Assembly (NCBI GenBank): GCA_963799045.1
Contig: CAWCVN010000007.1
Location: 620,001 to 684,000 of the forward strand
Direction: 5' to 3'
DNA: 64,000 nt
DNA from: DASRSS01 sp963799045
GTDB taxonomy: Bacteria; Actinomycetota; Actinomycetes; Mycobacteriales; Jatrophihabitantaceae
The translations under genes and the position numbers were made by a program. Each line of letters begins with the position of its first letter. The first letter of the stretch is position 1. Below the pieces are notes generated by a model that had not been told where the DNA came from, ran no database searches, and saw only the letters and a list, made by a program, of their open reading frames with translations. This document shows, piece by piece, positions 30,642 through 38,889 of the stretch.

Positions 30642-31802
30642 TCAGGCCCAGACTTCCTGCGGCTCGGCGCGGCGCTGCGTGAGCGGCACCGGGCCGTCGT
30701 ACTCGCGGACGACCTCGTAGCGGGTGTTGCGCTCGACCGGCCGGAAACCGGCGTCGCGGATCAGGTTCAGCAGGTCCTCGCGGGTCAGCTTGTCCGGCGT
30801 GCCGAAGTTGTCCGCGTCGTGCGTGATCTTGTACTCGACGACCGAGCCGTCCATGTCGTCGGCGCCGAAGTTGAGCGCGAGCTGCGAGGTCGACAGCCCG
30901 TGCATCACCCAGAACACCTTGACGTGACGGAAGTTGTCCAGCATCAGCCGCGACACCGCGAAGGTCTTGAGCACGTCCGCGGGCTGGGCCATCGGCAGGT
31001 GCGACAGCCGGTTGTTGTCGTTGTGGAAGCGCAGCGGGATGAACACCTGGAACCCGCCGGTCTCGTCCTGCAGCTCGCGCAGCCGCAGGACGTGGTCGAC
31101 GCGGTGCCGCGGCTCCTCGATGTGCCCGTACAGCATGGTGGCCGGCGTCTTGAGGCCCTTGCGGTGCGCGAGCGCGTGGATGCGCGACCAGTCCTCCCAG
31201 TGCGTCTTGTGGTCGACGATCTGCTTGCGGACGTCCCAGTCGAAGATCTCGGCGCCGCCGCCGGTCAGCGACTCCAGCCCGGCGTCGATCAGCTCGTCGA
31301 GGATCTCGTCCGCCGACAGGCCGCTGATCTCCTCGAACCAGTGCACCTCGGTGGCGGTGAACGCCTTGAGCGCGACACCGGGCAGCTCGGCCTTCAGCTC
31401 GCGCAGCACGCGGGGGTAGTACTTCCACGGCAGCGTCGGGTGCAGGCCGTTGACGATGTGCAGCTCGGTCAGGCCGTCGCCCTTCATCGCCGAGGCCAGC
31501 TCGACGGCCTCCTCGACGCGCATCGTGTAGGCGTCCTTCGCACCGGGCTTGCGCTGGAAGCTGCAGTAGGCGCACGACGCCGAGCACACGTTGGTGAGGT
31601 TCAGGTGCCGGTTGACGTTGAAGTAGACGGTGTCGGCGTTCTTCTCGGTGCGCACGTCGTGGGCCAGGCCACCGAGCCAGGCCATGTCGTCGGCGGCGTA
31701 GAGATCCTCACCGTCGGCGCGGGTGAGGCGCTCGCGGTTGGCCACCTTCTCGGTGAGCTCGGCCTTACGGGACTCGGTCAGCCGGACGTCGGTCAGCGCC
31801 AT
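30642..31802 (-). CDS. mqnE: Aminofutalosine synthase
   Basis: A radical SAM enzyme that joins 3-enolpyruvyl-benzoate to the adenosyl radical in the futalosine route. The 386-residue protein has the motif CSASCAYC with cysteines at 73, 77 and 80. NRHLNLTNVCSASC and ELHIVNGLHPTLPWKYYPRV are typical of MqnE, as are PATMLYGHIEEPRHR and FIPLRFHNDNNRLSHLP. ATG 31802 is favoured over the longer open frame because TACGCT lies seven bases upstream, implying a leaderless transcript. A DUF4229 gene follows. Confidence 0.94.
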   Translation of the reverse strand: MALTDVRLTESRKAELTEKVANRERLTRADGEDLYAADDMAWLGGLAHDVRTEKNADTVYFNVNRHLNLTNVCSASCAYCSFQRKPGAKDAYTMRVEEAVELASAMKGDGLTELHIVNGLHPTLPWKYYPRVLRELKAELPGVALKAFTATEVHWFEEISGLSADEILDELIDAGLESLTGGGAEIFDWDVRKQIVDHKTHWEDWSRIHALAHRKGLKTPATMLYGHIEEPRHRVDHVLRLRELQDETGGFQVFIPLRFHNDNNRLSHLPMAQPADVLKTFAVSRLMLDNFRHVKVFWVMHGLSTSQLALNFGADDMDGSVVEYKITHDADNFGTPDKLTREDLLNLIRDAGFRPVERNTRYEVVREYDGPVPLTQRRAEPQEVWA

Positions 31803-31845
31803 GCCGACCAGCGTACGTGGACCCCTCCAGCAACCCCCGACGGCC

Positions 31846-31908
31846 CCGCTTTCCACCTTTGAGCGGGGCTATCGGGCGCAATTTGCGCCGCGCAAAGGTG
31901 GAAAGCGG
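31846..31908. repeat. Nested palindrome, family D
   Basis: Perfect 16-bp outer arms CCGCTTTCCACCTTTG and CAAAGGTGGAAAGCGG enclose an off-centre inner palindrome GGCGCAA-T-TTGCGCC. It lies between the divergent mqnE and mmpL genes. Only one copy is in the window. Confidence 0.7.
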
Positions 31909-31914
31909 AAGTTG

Positions 31915-31949
31915 ACAGCGCTAAGTTATCGGTCATAACTTAGCGCTGT
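31915..31949. promoter_or_regulatory. Long inverted repeat upstream of mmpL, candidate TetR operator
   Basis: Perfect 15-bp arms ACAGCGCTAAGTTAT and ATAACTTAGCGCTGT are separated by CGGTC. It is about 75 bp before the mmpL leader ORF. The TetR gene at 34320 is the last gene of this operon, so repression of mmpL and self-control are likely. Confidence 0.65.
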
Positions 31950-31970
31950 TCAGCTTTGTTCGCCCACCGC

Positions 31971-32012
31971 ACGCCCCGCCCCGTCCCGCCCCGCCCCGCC
32001 CCGCCCCGCCCC
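31971..32012. repeat. Pentanucleotide tandem repeat (CGCCC)n
   Basis: Eight or so CGCCC units, one altered to CGTCC, run up to the ribosome-binding site GGAGG at 32013. The tract lies in the mmpL 5' region, where unit-number change could alter expression. Confidence 0.65.
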
Positions 32013-32023
32013 TGGAGGACGCC

Positions 32024-32068
32024 ATGCCGACCGTTCCCGTCTCACCCCCGCGGGGCACGCCGTGCTGA
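32024..32068 (+). CDS. 14-residue leader ORF overlapping mmpL
   Basis: Reads MPTVPVSPPRGTPC and is preceded by a strong GGAGG six bases upstream. Its TGA lies inside the first codons of mmpL (GTG at 32062), so it could couple or attenuate mmpL translation. It could instead be the real mmpL N-terminus if an indel is present. Confidence 0.4.
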   Translation: MPTVPVSPPRGTPC

Positions 32069-34323
32069 CCCGGCTCGCCGACCTCGGCCTGCGCGCACCG
32101 CGCCGGGTGCTGCTGTTCGCGGCCCTGCTGCTCGGACTCGCCGGCGCCTACGGCATCTCCGCCGCGGCGCACCTGTCCGCGGGCGGGTTCAGCGACCCGC
32201 ACTCGGCCTCCAGCCGCGCCGCCGACCTGCTGGCCAGCACCTTCGACGCCGGCCAGGCCAACCTGCTGCTGGAGGTGCGCAGCCCCGCCGGGGTGACCAG
32301 CCCCGCGGCGACACGGCGCGGCGAGCGGCTCACCGCGCAGCTGCGCGCCGCCGAGTTCACCAGCCAGGTGAGCTCGTACTGGACGGCGCCGAAGGACGCG
32401 GCGGCCGGGCTGGTCAGCACCGACGGGCGCGCGGCACTGGTGCTCGCGCGGGTGGCGGGCAGCGACAGCACCGCACCCAACCGGGCCGCCAAGATCGTCG
32501 ACGGCCTCGACCTCGGCACCCACGACGGGGTCAGCGTGCGGGCCGGCGGCCAGGCGATCGCGTTCCACCAGGTGAACGACACGACCAAGCACGACCTGGC
32601 CGTCTCCGAGATGATCGCGGTCCCGCTGACCGTCATCGCGCTGATCTGGGTCTTCGGCAGCCTGCTCGCGGCACTGCTGCCCCTGGTGGTCGGCATCGTG
32701 TCGATCGTCGGCACCATGGCCATCCTGCGCGGGCTCGCCGGCGTCACCGACGTGTCGATCTACGCGCTGAACATGACCACGGCGATGGGGCTGGCGCTGG
32801 CCATCGACTACAGCCTGTTCGTGGTCAGCCGCTACCGCGAGGAGATCCGCGCCGGGCACGACCCGGACCTGGCCGTGCGACGCACGATGCAGACGGCCGG
32901 GCGCACGGTGCTGTTCTCGGCGCTCACGGTCGGGCTGTCGCTGGCCGCGATGATGGTCTTCCCGGTGTTCTTCCTGCGCTCGTTCGCCTACGCCGGAATC
33001 GCGGTCGTCGCGCTCGCCATGGTGGCGACGCTGGTGCTGCTGCCGGCGATGCTGGCGCTGCTGGGCACCCGGGTCGACGCCCTGGATCTGCGCCGCGGTG
33101 TGCGGGGCCTGCTGCGCCGGCCCGCCCCCGCCCCGCGGCCGGTGGAGCAGGGCTTCTGGTACCGGTTCGCGTCGTTCGTGATGCGCCGCGCGGTGCCGGT
33201 GGGGCTGCTGGTCACCGCGTTGCTCGTCTCGCTCGGCCTGCCGTTCCTGCACGCGCACTTCGGCTATCCGGACGAGCGGGTGCTGCCCCACGCCGCCTCG
33301 GCCCACCAGGTCGGCGACGACCTGCGCAACGACTTCGCGGCGAACGCGTCGTCGTCGATCACGCTGGCGGTGCCGGACACCAGCGGCGCCTCGGGCGCGG
33401 TCGGGACCTACGCCGCCGCGGTATCCCGGGTGCCGAACGTCGGCGCGGTGACCTCCGCGGCGGGTACCTTCGCGCGGGGCAGGCAGGTCGGCCCCGGCAG
33501 CCCGGCCATGGTCGCCGGGCACGCCACCTACCTGGTCGCCCAGACCGAGGCGGACGCCTACTCGCCGGCCGGCAAGCGCGCCCTGGCGGGCGTCGAGGCG
33601 GTCCCGGCGCCGTGGCAGGTGCTGGTCGGCGGGCCGGCCGCGGTCAACCGCGACAGCCTGTCCGCGTTGGGCGGCGCGACGCCGTACGCGCTCGGGCTGA
33701 TCGCTGTGGCGACGTTCGCGGTGCTGTTCCTGTTCACCGGCAGCGTCGTGTTGCCCCTGAAGGCGCTGGTGCTGAACACGCTGTCGCTGTCGGCGACGTT
33801 CGGCGCGATGGTGTGGATCTTCCAGGAGGGCCACTTCGGGTCGCTGTTCGGCGACCTCACCACGACCGGCTACCTGACGCCGACGATGCCCCCGCTGATG
33901 TTCTGCCTGGCGTTCGGGCTGTCGATGGACTACGAGGTCTTCCTGCTCTCGCGCATCCGGGAGGCCTGGCTGGACTCGCCCCGCACCGCGGCCGACAACA
34001 CCCGCGCGGTGGCCCTCGGCCTGGGCCGCACCGGGCGGATCGTCACCGCCGCCGCCGTGCTGATGGCCATCGTGTTCGCGGCGATGGCCGGCTCGAGCGT
34101 GTCGTTCATGATGATGTTCGGCACCGGCCTGACCCTGGCGGTGCTCATGGACGCCACGATCGTGCGGGGGATACTGGTGCCGGCGTTCATGCGGCTGGCC
34201 GGACGCTGGAACTGGTGGGCGCCCCGACCACTCGCGCGCCTGCACGCCCGCATCGGCCTGTCGGAGTCCGGCAGCGCCGCCGACGATCGAGCCACGACGG
34301 AGTTGGTGACCGCTAGTCCATGA
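32062..34323 (+). CDS. MMPL family RND transporter
   Basis: A 753-residue inner-membrane exporter. N-terminal anchor VLLFAALLLGLAGAYGISA, a large extracytoplasmic loop, then membrane bundles. The RND/MMPL duplicated motif appears as MGLALAIDYSLFVVSRYREE and FCLAFGLSMDYEVFLLSR, which carry the proton-relay Asp-Tyr. Cargo unknown; lipids, drugs or small metabolites are usual. The start GTG overlaps a 14-residue leader ORF. The stop overlaps the tetR ATG (ATGA), so the two form an operon under the 31915 operator. Confidence 0.88.
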   Translation: MLTRLADLGLRAPRRVLLFAALLLGLAGAYGISAAAHLSAGGFSDPHSASSRAADLLASTFDAGQANLLLEVRSPAGVTSPAATRRGERLTAQLRAAEFTSQVSSYWTAPKDAAAGLVSTDGRAALVLARVAGSDSTAPNRAAKIVDGLDLGTHDGVSVRAGGQAIAFHQVNDTTKHDLAVSEMIAVPLTVIALIWVFGSLLAALLPLVVGIVSIVGTMAILRGLAGVTDVSIYALNMTTAMGLALAIDYSLFVVSRYREEIRAGHDPDLAVRRTMQTAGRTVLFSALTVGLSLAAMMVFPVFFLRSFAYAGIAVVALAMVATLVLLPAMLALLGTRVDALDLRRGVRGLLRRPAPAPRPVEQGFWYRFASFVMRRAVPVGLLVTALLVSLGLPFLHAHFGYPDERVLPHAASAHQVGDDLRNDFAANASSSITLAVPDTSGASGAVGTYAAAVSRVPNVGAVTSAAGTFARGRQVGPGSPAMVAGHATYLVAQTEADAYSPAGKRALAGVEAVPAPWQVLVGGPAAVNRDSLSALGGATPYALGLIAVATFAVLFLFTGSVVLPLKALVLNTLSLSATFGAMVWIFQEGHFGSLFGDLTTTGYLTPTMPPLMFCLAFGLSMDYEVFLLSRIREAWLDSPRTAADNTRAVALGLGRTGRIVTAAAVLMAIVFAAMAGSSVSFMMMFGTGLTLAVLMDATIVRGILVPAFMRLAGRWNWWAPRPLARLHARIGLSESGSAADDRATTELVTASP

Positions 34324-35009
34324 CGACGGCATCGAGCGGGAAGAGGGCGCGCGCGCGGCGCGGGACCGGCGAGCTGCTGCGCCGCGAGATCGTCGAGGCC
34401 ACCCGGGACCTGCTGGCCGAGGCCGGCGACGTCGACGCCGTGTCGATCCGCGCCGTCGCGGGACGGGTGGGCGTCACCCCGCCGTCGATCTACCTGCACT
34501 TCGCGGACAAGGACGCGCTGCTCGACGCCGTCGTCACCGACGTGTTCGCCGAACTCGACGCGGTGATCGTCGCGGCGGCCGAGCAGGCCACCGGCAAGTC
34601 CCCGTTCGCGGTGCTGCTCGCCCAGGGCGTGGCGTACGTGCGCTTCGCGCTCGAGCATCGCGAGCACTACCGCGTCGCCACGATGGAACGCTGCGCCGTT
34701 GCGCCCGACGTGGACGAGATGCTGCGCGCGGGCGCGTTCGCGCACTTCCTCGAGACCGTGCAGGCGTGCATGGACGCCGGCATCTTCGCTGCGGGCGACC
34801 CGCTGCCGATCGCGCTCGACCTGTGGGCCGCGGCGCACGGCGTGGCCGCGCTGCTGATCGCCAAGCCGTACCTGCCCTGGGGCGACGTCGACGCCCTCGC
34901 CACCCGAGCGCTGCGCGCGGCCGGGCTGGGGCACGCGATCGACGGGCTGATCCCCGGCGACGGCAGCGACGAGTCGATCGTCGGCTGGATGCGCGCCCAG
35001 CGGGGGTAG
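34320..35009 (+). CDS. TetR family transcriptional regulator
   Basis: 229 residues. The N-terminal HTH is clear: REIVEATRDLLAEAGDVDAV, VAGRVGVTPPSIYLHFADKD. The C-terminal part (FAVLLAQGVAYVRFALEHRE, ALDLWAAAHGVAALLIAKPY) resembles WHG-type TetR ligand domains. It is translationally coupled to mmpL, and the 15-bp-arm inverted repeat upstream of mmpL is the probable binding site. The inducer is unknown. Confidence 0.85.
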   Translation: MTTASSGKRARARRGTGELLRREIVEATRDLLAEAGDVDAVSIRAVAGRVGVTPPSIYLHFADKDALLDAVVTDVFAELDAVIVAAAEQATGKSPFAVLLAQGVAYVRFALEHREHYRVATMERCAVAPDVDEMLRAGAFAHFLETVQACMDAGIFAAGDPLPIALDLWAAAHGVAALLIAKPYLPWGDVDALATRALRAAGLGHAIDGLIPGDGSDESIVGWMRAQRG

Positions 35010-35027
35010 CCGGCCCGCCGGCTGCAC

Positions 35028-35033
35028 TAGGCT
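35028..35033 (+). promoter_or_regulatory. -10 box of a likely leaderless transcript before the methyltransferase
   Basis: TAGGCT, then six bases, then ATG at 35040; identical in box and spacing to the IMPase promoter at 26041. Confidence 0.5.
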
Positions 35034-35039
35034 CGGCCG

Positions 35040-35936
35040 ATGCAGATCCCCCTGCTGCCGCCCCAGCTGCACACCAGCGAGCGCACCAGCGCGACCGCCC
35101 AGTGGACGGCGCTGGCGCGGGCACTGGAACTGCAGCGCCCGCCGCACCAGCGAATCGTCACCGACCGGTTCGCGCCGGTCTTCCTGAGCCCGCCCTACCG
35201 CCGCATCCTCGACGGCCTGAAGGCCGGCGGCCCGCTCGTGCGCGTGGCCGAACGGCACGAACTGGCCGGGATCTCCGCGTTCGTGCTGATGCGGCACCGG
35301 TTCATCGACGATCACCTCGTGGACGCCCTCGCCGACGGCGCCGAGCAGGTCGTCGTGCTCGGCGCCGGCTACGACTCGCGGGCGTACCGCTTCGCCGAGC
35401 AGCTGCGCGGGCGCCCGGTGCACGAGGTCGACCTCGCGCCGATGTCGCGACGCAAGGCCGAGATCGTGGCGGCGCACCCGGAGCTGTTCGGGGTCAACAC
35501 CGTCCGCCGCGTCGAGATCGACTTCAACACCGAGTCGCTGGCCGCCCGGCTGCTGGACACCGGCTTCACCGTCGGCGTGCGGACGTTCGTGGTGTGGGAG
35601 GGCGTGAGCATGTACCTGTCCCGCGCCGCGATCGCCGAGACGCTGGGCGCGCTGCGCGAGCTGTGCGGCAGCGGCTCGACGGTGGCGATGGACTTCTGGA
35701 ACGACCCGGGCGGGCTGCATCCGTTCGACCACGTGCGGCGCGCCGCCGCCCGGTCGATCCGCCTGATCGGTGAGCCGGTCACGTTCAGCATCGGCCCGAC
35801 CCGCGCGTCGCGGCTGCTCGCCGAGCACGGGTTCACCGTCACCGACCTGGCGACGTCCCACGAGCTCACCGACCGCTACGCCACCGACGGCCGCCGCAGC
35901 GACAAGTCCGTCTACGTCCTCGCCGCGCGCCGCTGA
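35040..35936 (+). CDS. Class I SAM-dependent methyltransferase (TIGR00027-like)
   Basis: 298 residues. The SAM-binding glycine motif is in EQVVVLGAGYDSRAYRF (about residues 102-118), followed by VHEVDLAPMSRRKAEIV and the catalytic-fold segment TFVVWEGVSMYLSRAAIAET. These fit the leucine-carboxyl-methyltransferase-like O-methyltransferase family common in actinobacteria. The substrate is unknown. It stands downstream of tetR in the same direction and converges with the Lrp gene. Confidence 0.82.
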   Translation: MQIPLLPPQLHTSERTSATAQWTALARALELQRPPHQRIVTDRFAPVFLSPPYRRILDGLKAGGPLVRVAERHELAGISAFVLMRHRFIDDHLVDALADGAEQVVVLGAGYDSRAYRFAEQLRGRPVHEVDLAPMSRRKAEIVAAHPELFGVNTVRRVEIDFNTESLAARLLDTGFTVGVRTFVVWEGVSMYLSRAAIAETLGALRELCGSGSTVAMDFWNDPGGLHPFDHVRRAAARSIRLIGEPVTFSIGPTRASRLLAEHGFTVTDLATSHELTDRYATDGRRSDKSVYVLAARR

Positions 35937-35942
35937 CGCCGG

Positions 35943-36443
35943 TCAGGCGGGCTCGGCCGGCGGGGCCGCGGGGCGCCGCGGGGGGCGCGCCGGGTCGGGG
36001 CGCTGACCTGGACCCGGTCCTCGAACTTCGTCGAGAGCACCACGGTGGTGCGGGTGCGGGCGACGCCGCGGATGCCGTTGAGCTCGCGGATCGCCTGCTC
36101 CAGGCCGTGGACGTCGGGCACCCGCACCTTGACCACGAAGGTCTCCTCGCCGGCGACGAACCAGCAGTGCTCGATCGAGGGCATCTGCGGCCAGGCGCTC
36201 GGCGACCTCGTCCGTGTCGGCGCCGTCGGACATGAACAGCCCGACGAGCGCGTTCATCGCGTAGCCGAGCGATTCCGGAGCGATCGCCGCGTGGTAGCCG
36301 GTGATCACGCCGCTGTGTTCGAGCTTGGCGACCCGCTCGTGCACGGCCGGCGCGCTGAGCCCCACCAGCCGCGCGAGCTCGGCGTAGGTCGCCCGCGCGT
36401 TCGCGCGCAGCGCGTCGAGCAGCTGACGGTCGACGGCGTCCAC
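35943..36443 (-). CDS. Lrp/AsnC family transcriptional regulator, frameshifted
   Basis: The N-terminal HTH reads VDAVDRQLLDALRANARATY, ELARLVGLSAPAVHERVAKL and GVITGYHAAIAPESLGYAM. The frame shifts near 36.19 kb to the RAM-domain part PSIEHCWFVAGEETFVVKVR and IRGVARTRTTVVLSTKFEDR, and shifts back near 36.0 kb to a Pro/Arg-rich tail ending PPAEPA. So two compensating indels are implied. The GTG start lies 11 bp after the ubiX stop. It probably senses an amino acid; targets unknown. Confidence 0.74.
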   Translation of the reverse strand: MDAVDRQLLDALRANARATYAELARLVGLSAPAVHERVAKLEHSGVITGYHAAIAPESLGYAMNALVGLFMSDGADTDEVAERLAADALDRALLVRRRRGDLRGQGAGARRPRPGAGDPRAQRHPRRRPHPHHRGALDEVRGPGPGQRPDPARPPRRPAAPPAEPA

Positions 36444-36454
36444 GTCAGCCGACG

Positions 36455-37089
36455 CTACCGCGCGGGCGTGGTCCGCGCCTGGCCGAGTTCGCCGGTCCAG
36501 CGCGTGATCAGGTCGTGCTCGACGCCCATGACGTCGAGGATCTTCGCCGGCCACGAAGTCGACGAGCTGCTGCACGCTGCGCGGCGCGCTGTAGAAGCCG
36601 GGGCTGGCGGGCAGCACGACCGCGCCGGCGTCGTGCAGCTCGAGCAGGTGCTGCAGGGTCGCCCGGGTGTAGGGAGTCTCGCGGGGGACGACGATCAGCG
36701 GACGGCGCTCTTTGAGCGTGACGTCGGCGGCGCGCTGCAGCAGGTCCTTCGACAGCCCGATCGCGATGCCGGCGACCGCGGCGGTCGAGGCGGGCACGAC
36801 GACCATGCCGCGTGGCCGGGTACGAGCCCGACGACGGGCCGGCGGCGAGGTCGGCGGCGGTCCAGTAGCGGACGTCGTGCGGCTCACGTCCGAGCCAGCC
36901 GGCGAGATCGTCGTGCCAGTGCGCGTCGCGGAAGCCGATGCCCGTCTCGTCCAGCAGCGTCAGCCGGGCGGCCCGCGAGATCACCAGGTCGACCGGGACC
37001 CCGGCGTCGGCGAGGGCGCGCAGCACGGCCTGCGCGTACGGCGTGCCCGACGCGCCGGACACGCCGACCACCCACGGGATGCGGGTCAC
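36455..37089 (-). CDS. ubiX: Flavin prenyltransferase UbiX, frameshifted
   Basis: Makes prenylated FMN for UbiD-type decarboxylases. The N-terminus VVGVSGASGTPYAQAVLRAL is the FMN-binding glycine-rich part. The frame then shifts to GMVVVPASTAAVAGIAIGLS, ERRPLIVVPRETPYTRATLQ and VVLPASPGFYSAPRSVQQLV, the core UbiX signatures. A second shift leads to the tail KILDVMGVEHDLITRWTGEL. GTG start overlaps a mini-ORF stop. Its partner, the ubiD homologue at 43250, lies 6 kb away. It sits downstream of mqnP. Confidence 0.85.
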
Positions 37090-37121
37090 GCGTCTCGTCC
37101 CCCATCGGGAGTGGTGGTCAT
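37086..37121 (-). CDS. Bridging mini-ORF, 11 residues
   Basis: Reads MTTTPDGGRDA. Its ATG overlaps the mqnP stop and its TGA overlaps the GTG of ubiX (GTGA). One of four such bridges in the window. May couple translation of ubiX to mqnP. Confidence 0.35.
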   Translation of the reverse strand: MTTTPDGGRDA

Positions 37122-38077
37122 GAGCCGAGGCCCTGGACGACCAGGTCGGCCAGGGCGAAGGCGAACAGCCCGATGCCGATCACGCCGTTGGCGGTGAAGA
37201 ACGCGCGATTGACCCGCGAGAGGTCGTGCGGGCGGACGATCAGGTGCTCGTAGCACAGGACCACGGCCGTGAGGACGACGCCGAGCCACCACAGCCAGCC
37301 GAGGCCGGCCGCGGCGCCGAACCAGGCGAAGGCAGCGACCGTCACGACGTGCACCGCGGACGAGGCGCGCAACGCGGCCGGGACGCCGAAGCGCGCCGGG
37401 AACGACCGGGACCCGATCCGGCGGTCGATCTCGGCGTCCTGGCAGGAGTAGATCAGGTCGAACCCGCCGATCCAGGTGCCGACGGCCACGCCGAGCCCGA
37501 TCGCCGCCGGCGGCGCCGAGCCGGTGACCGCGATCCACGCGCCGACCGGGGCGATGAACTGCGCCAGCGCCAGCAGCGCCTGCGGGTAGTCGGTGAACCG
37601 CTTGCCGTAGGAGTAGAGCACGAGCAGGAAGATCGCGATCGGCGCCAGCGCGAGGCACAGCCACGACAGCGCCGCCGCGCAGCCGAGGAACAGCACGGTC
37701 GCGGCGGCGGTGCCGACCCACGCCGAGCGGACGCTGAGCTCGCCGGTGACCAGTTCGCGGCGCGCGGTCCGCGGGTTCAGCGCGTCGAAGTCGCGGTCGA
37801 GGATCCGGTTCGCGCTCATCGCCACCGTGCGGGCCGACACCATCGCCACCGTGATCAGCACGAGCTGCCCCCAGTGCACGGACCCGGTCTGCGCCCACAT
37901 CGCGGTCAGCGCGGCGATGTAGGCGAACGGCAGCGCGAACACCGAGTGCTCGATCATCACCAGCGACAGGAACTTGCGCACCCGCCCCTGAGACGCCTGC
38001 CCCGCTGGCTTGCCGGCCGGCTTCCCGGCACGGCGCGCGGTGGCTCGGGCGGCGAGGTCGGAGGGGTCGGCTGGCAC
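37118..38077 (-). CDS. mqnP: Menaquinone-pathway UbiA-type prenyltransferase
   Basis: Attaches the polyprenyl chain to 1,4-dihydroxy-6-naphthoate in the futalosine pathway. The 319-residue membrane protein has the UbiA motif NRILDRDFDALNPRTARR in the first cytoplasmic loop and a second Asp-rich motif, DLIYSCQDAEIDRRIGSR. About eight hydrophobic segments are visible. The N-terminus has an Ala/Lys/Gly-rich extension (GKPAGKPAGQASQG). Upstream of ubiX with a bridging mini-ORF; both act in the same quinone branch. Confidence 0.9.
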   Translation of the reverse strand: MPADPSDLAARATARRAGKPAGKPAGQASQGRVRKFLSLVMIEHSVFALPFAYIAALTAMWAQTGSVHWGQLVLITVAMVSARTVAMSANRILDRDFDALNPRTARRELVTGELSVRSAWVGTAAATVLFLGCAAALSWLCLALAPIAIFLLVLYSYGKRFTDYPQALLALAQFIAPVGAWIAVTGSAPPAAIGLGVAVGTWIGGFDLIYSCQDAEIDRRIGSRSFPARFGVPAALRASSAVHVVTVAAFAWFGAAAGLGWLWWLGVVLTAVVLCYEHLIVRPHDLSRVNRAFFTANGVIGIGLFAFALADLVVQGLGS

Positions 38078-38173
38078 CCGTCAAGTCTGCCAGCCGGACC
38101 GCCCGGCCGTGTTCTTGCCCACCGGGTCCTTCGGCACTTGGCGCGGCACCGGCACGGCGCGCACGCTTCAATC

Positions 38174-38560
38174 GTGACGGCGTCGCTGACAGGGCGTCGA
38201 CTACGCGACGGCACTGTAGCGGCCATGGCGGCGCTGCTCGCCGCCGGTTGCGGCACGGGGGCCAGCCCGGCCGCGGCGCCGTCCACAAACAACTCCGCCG
38301 CGCGGTCCGCGTCGACGCCGTTGCTACCGAGCACGCCACCGCCACCGAGCACGTCACCGCCACCGAGCACGCTGCCGCGGACCATCCACGCCGGCGCCGC
38401 CACCACGATCACCGTCCACATCCAGATCACCGACTGCGCGCGTCCCGGCCGGCTCGCCCTGCTGGCGCGCGTGCCCCGCTGGTGGGGCACCGCCACGGTG
38501 CGGCTGATCCCGAGCGACCTGCCCGACCCCCTGGTGGCCGCGGCCTGCGGCCGGGGGTAG
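38174..38560 (+). CDS. Small putative lipoprotein with proline/threonine-rich linker
   Basis: 128 residues from a GTG start. The lipobox is in AALLAAGCGTG. A linker rich in Pro, Ser and Thr (LLPSTPPPPSTSPPPSTLP) is built from repeated 15-18 bp units. The short C-terminal domain ITVHIQITDCARPGRLALLA may bind something, but I recognise no family. The ribosome site is unclear. It lies divergently from mqnP and just upstream of the feo operon. Confidence 0.5.
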   Translation: MTASLTGRRLRDGTVAAMAALLAAGCGTGASPAAAPSTNNSAARSASTPLLPSTPPPPSTSPPPSTLPRTIHAGAATTITVHIQITDCARPGRLALLARVPRWWGTATVRLIPSDLPDPLVAAACGRG

Positions 38561-38591
38561 GGGCCAACGGCCCCGGAAGTGGCGACCTTGG

Positions 38592-38610
38592 TTAGGTTAG
38601 GCAGCCCTAA
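38592..38610 (+). promoter_or_regulatory. Iron box (DtxR/IdeR-type operator) of the feo operon
   Basis: TTAGGTTAGGCAGCCCTAA matches 16 of 19 positions of the DtxR/IdeR consensus. It is directly upstream of TATGGT (38620-38625), a -10 box six bases before the feoA GTG. Iron-loaded repressor binding here would shut off ferrous-iron uptake. Confidence 0.75.
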
Positions 38611-38631
38611 CTAACTGGCTATGGTGGAGCA

Positions 38632-38889
38632 GTGCCGTCCCACGATCGCGCCCCCTGCACCGCCGGCGACGCGCTGGCCGCCGTCCCGTCGGACGTCCCG
38701 GTCCGGCTGGCCTGGGTCGACCTCGCGGTGACCGAGCGCCTGCGTCTGGCCGAGCTGGGCATCCGGGCCGGCGCGCTGGTCACCGTGCTGGCCCGCACCG
38801 CCGGTGGCGGCCGGGTGCTCGGCATCGGCACCAGCCGGGTCGCGCTCGACCGGGCCACCGCCGCGCGCCTGCGCGTGGAGACGCCGTGA
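38632..38889 (+). CDS. feoA: Ferrous iron transport protein A
   Basis: A 85-residue SH3-like protein that assists FeoB. RLRLAELGIRAGALVTVLAR and GGGRVLGIGTSRVALDRATA are the conserved segments. GTG start with an iron box and -10 box just upstream. Its TGA overlaps the feoB ATG (ATGA). Confidence 0.85.
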   Translation: MPSHDRAPCTAGDALAAVPSDVPVRLAWVDLAVTERLRLAELGIRAGALVTVLARTAGGGRVLGIGTSRVALDRATAARLRVETP

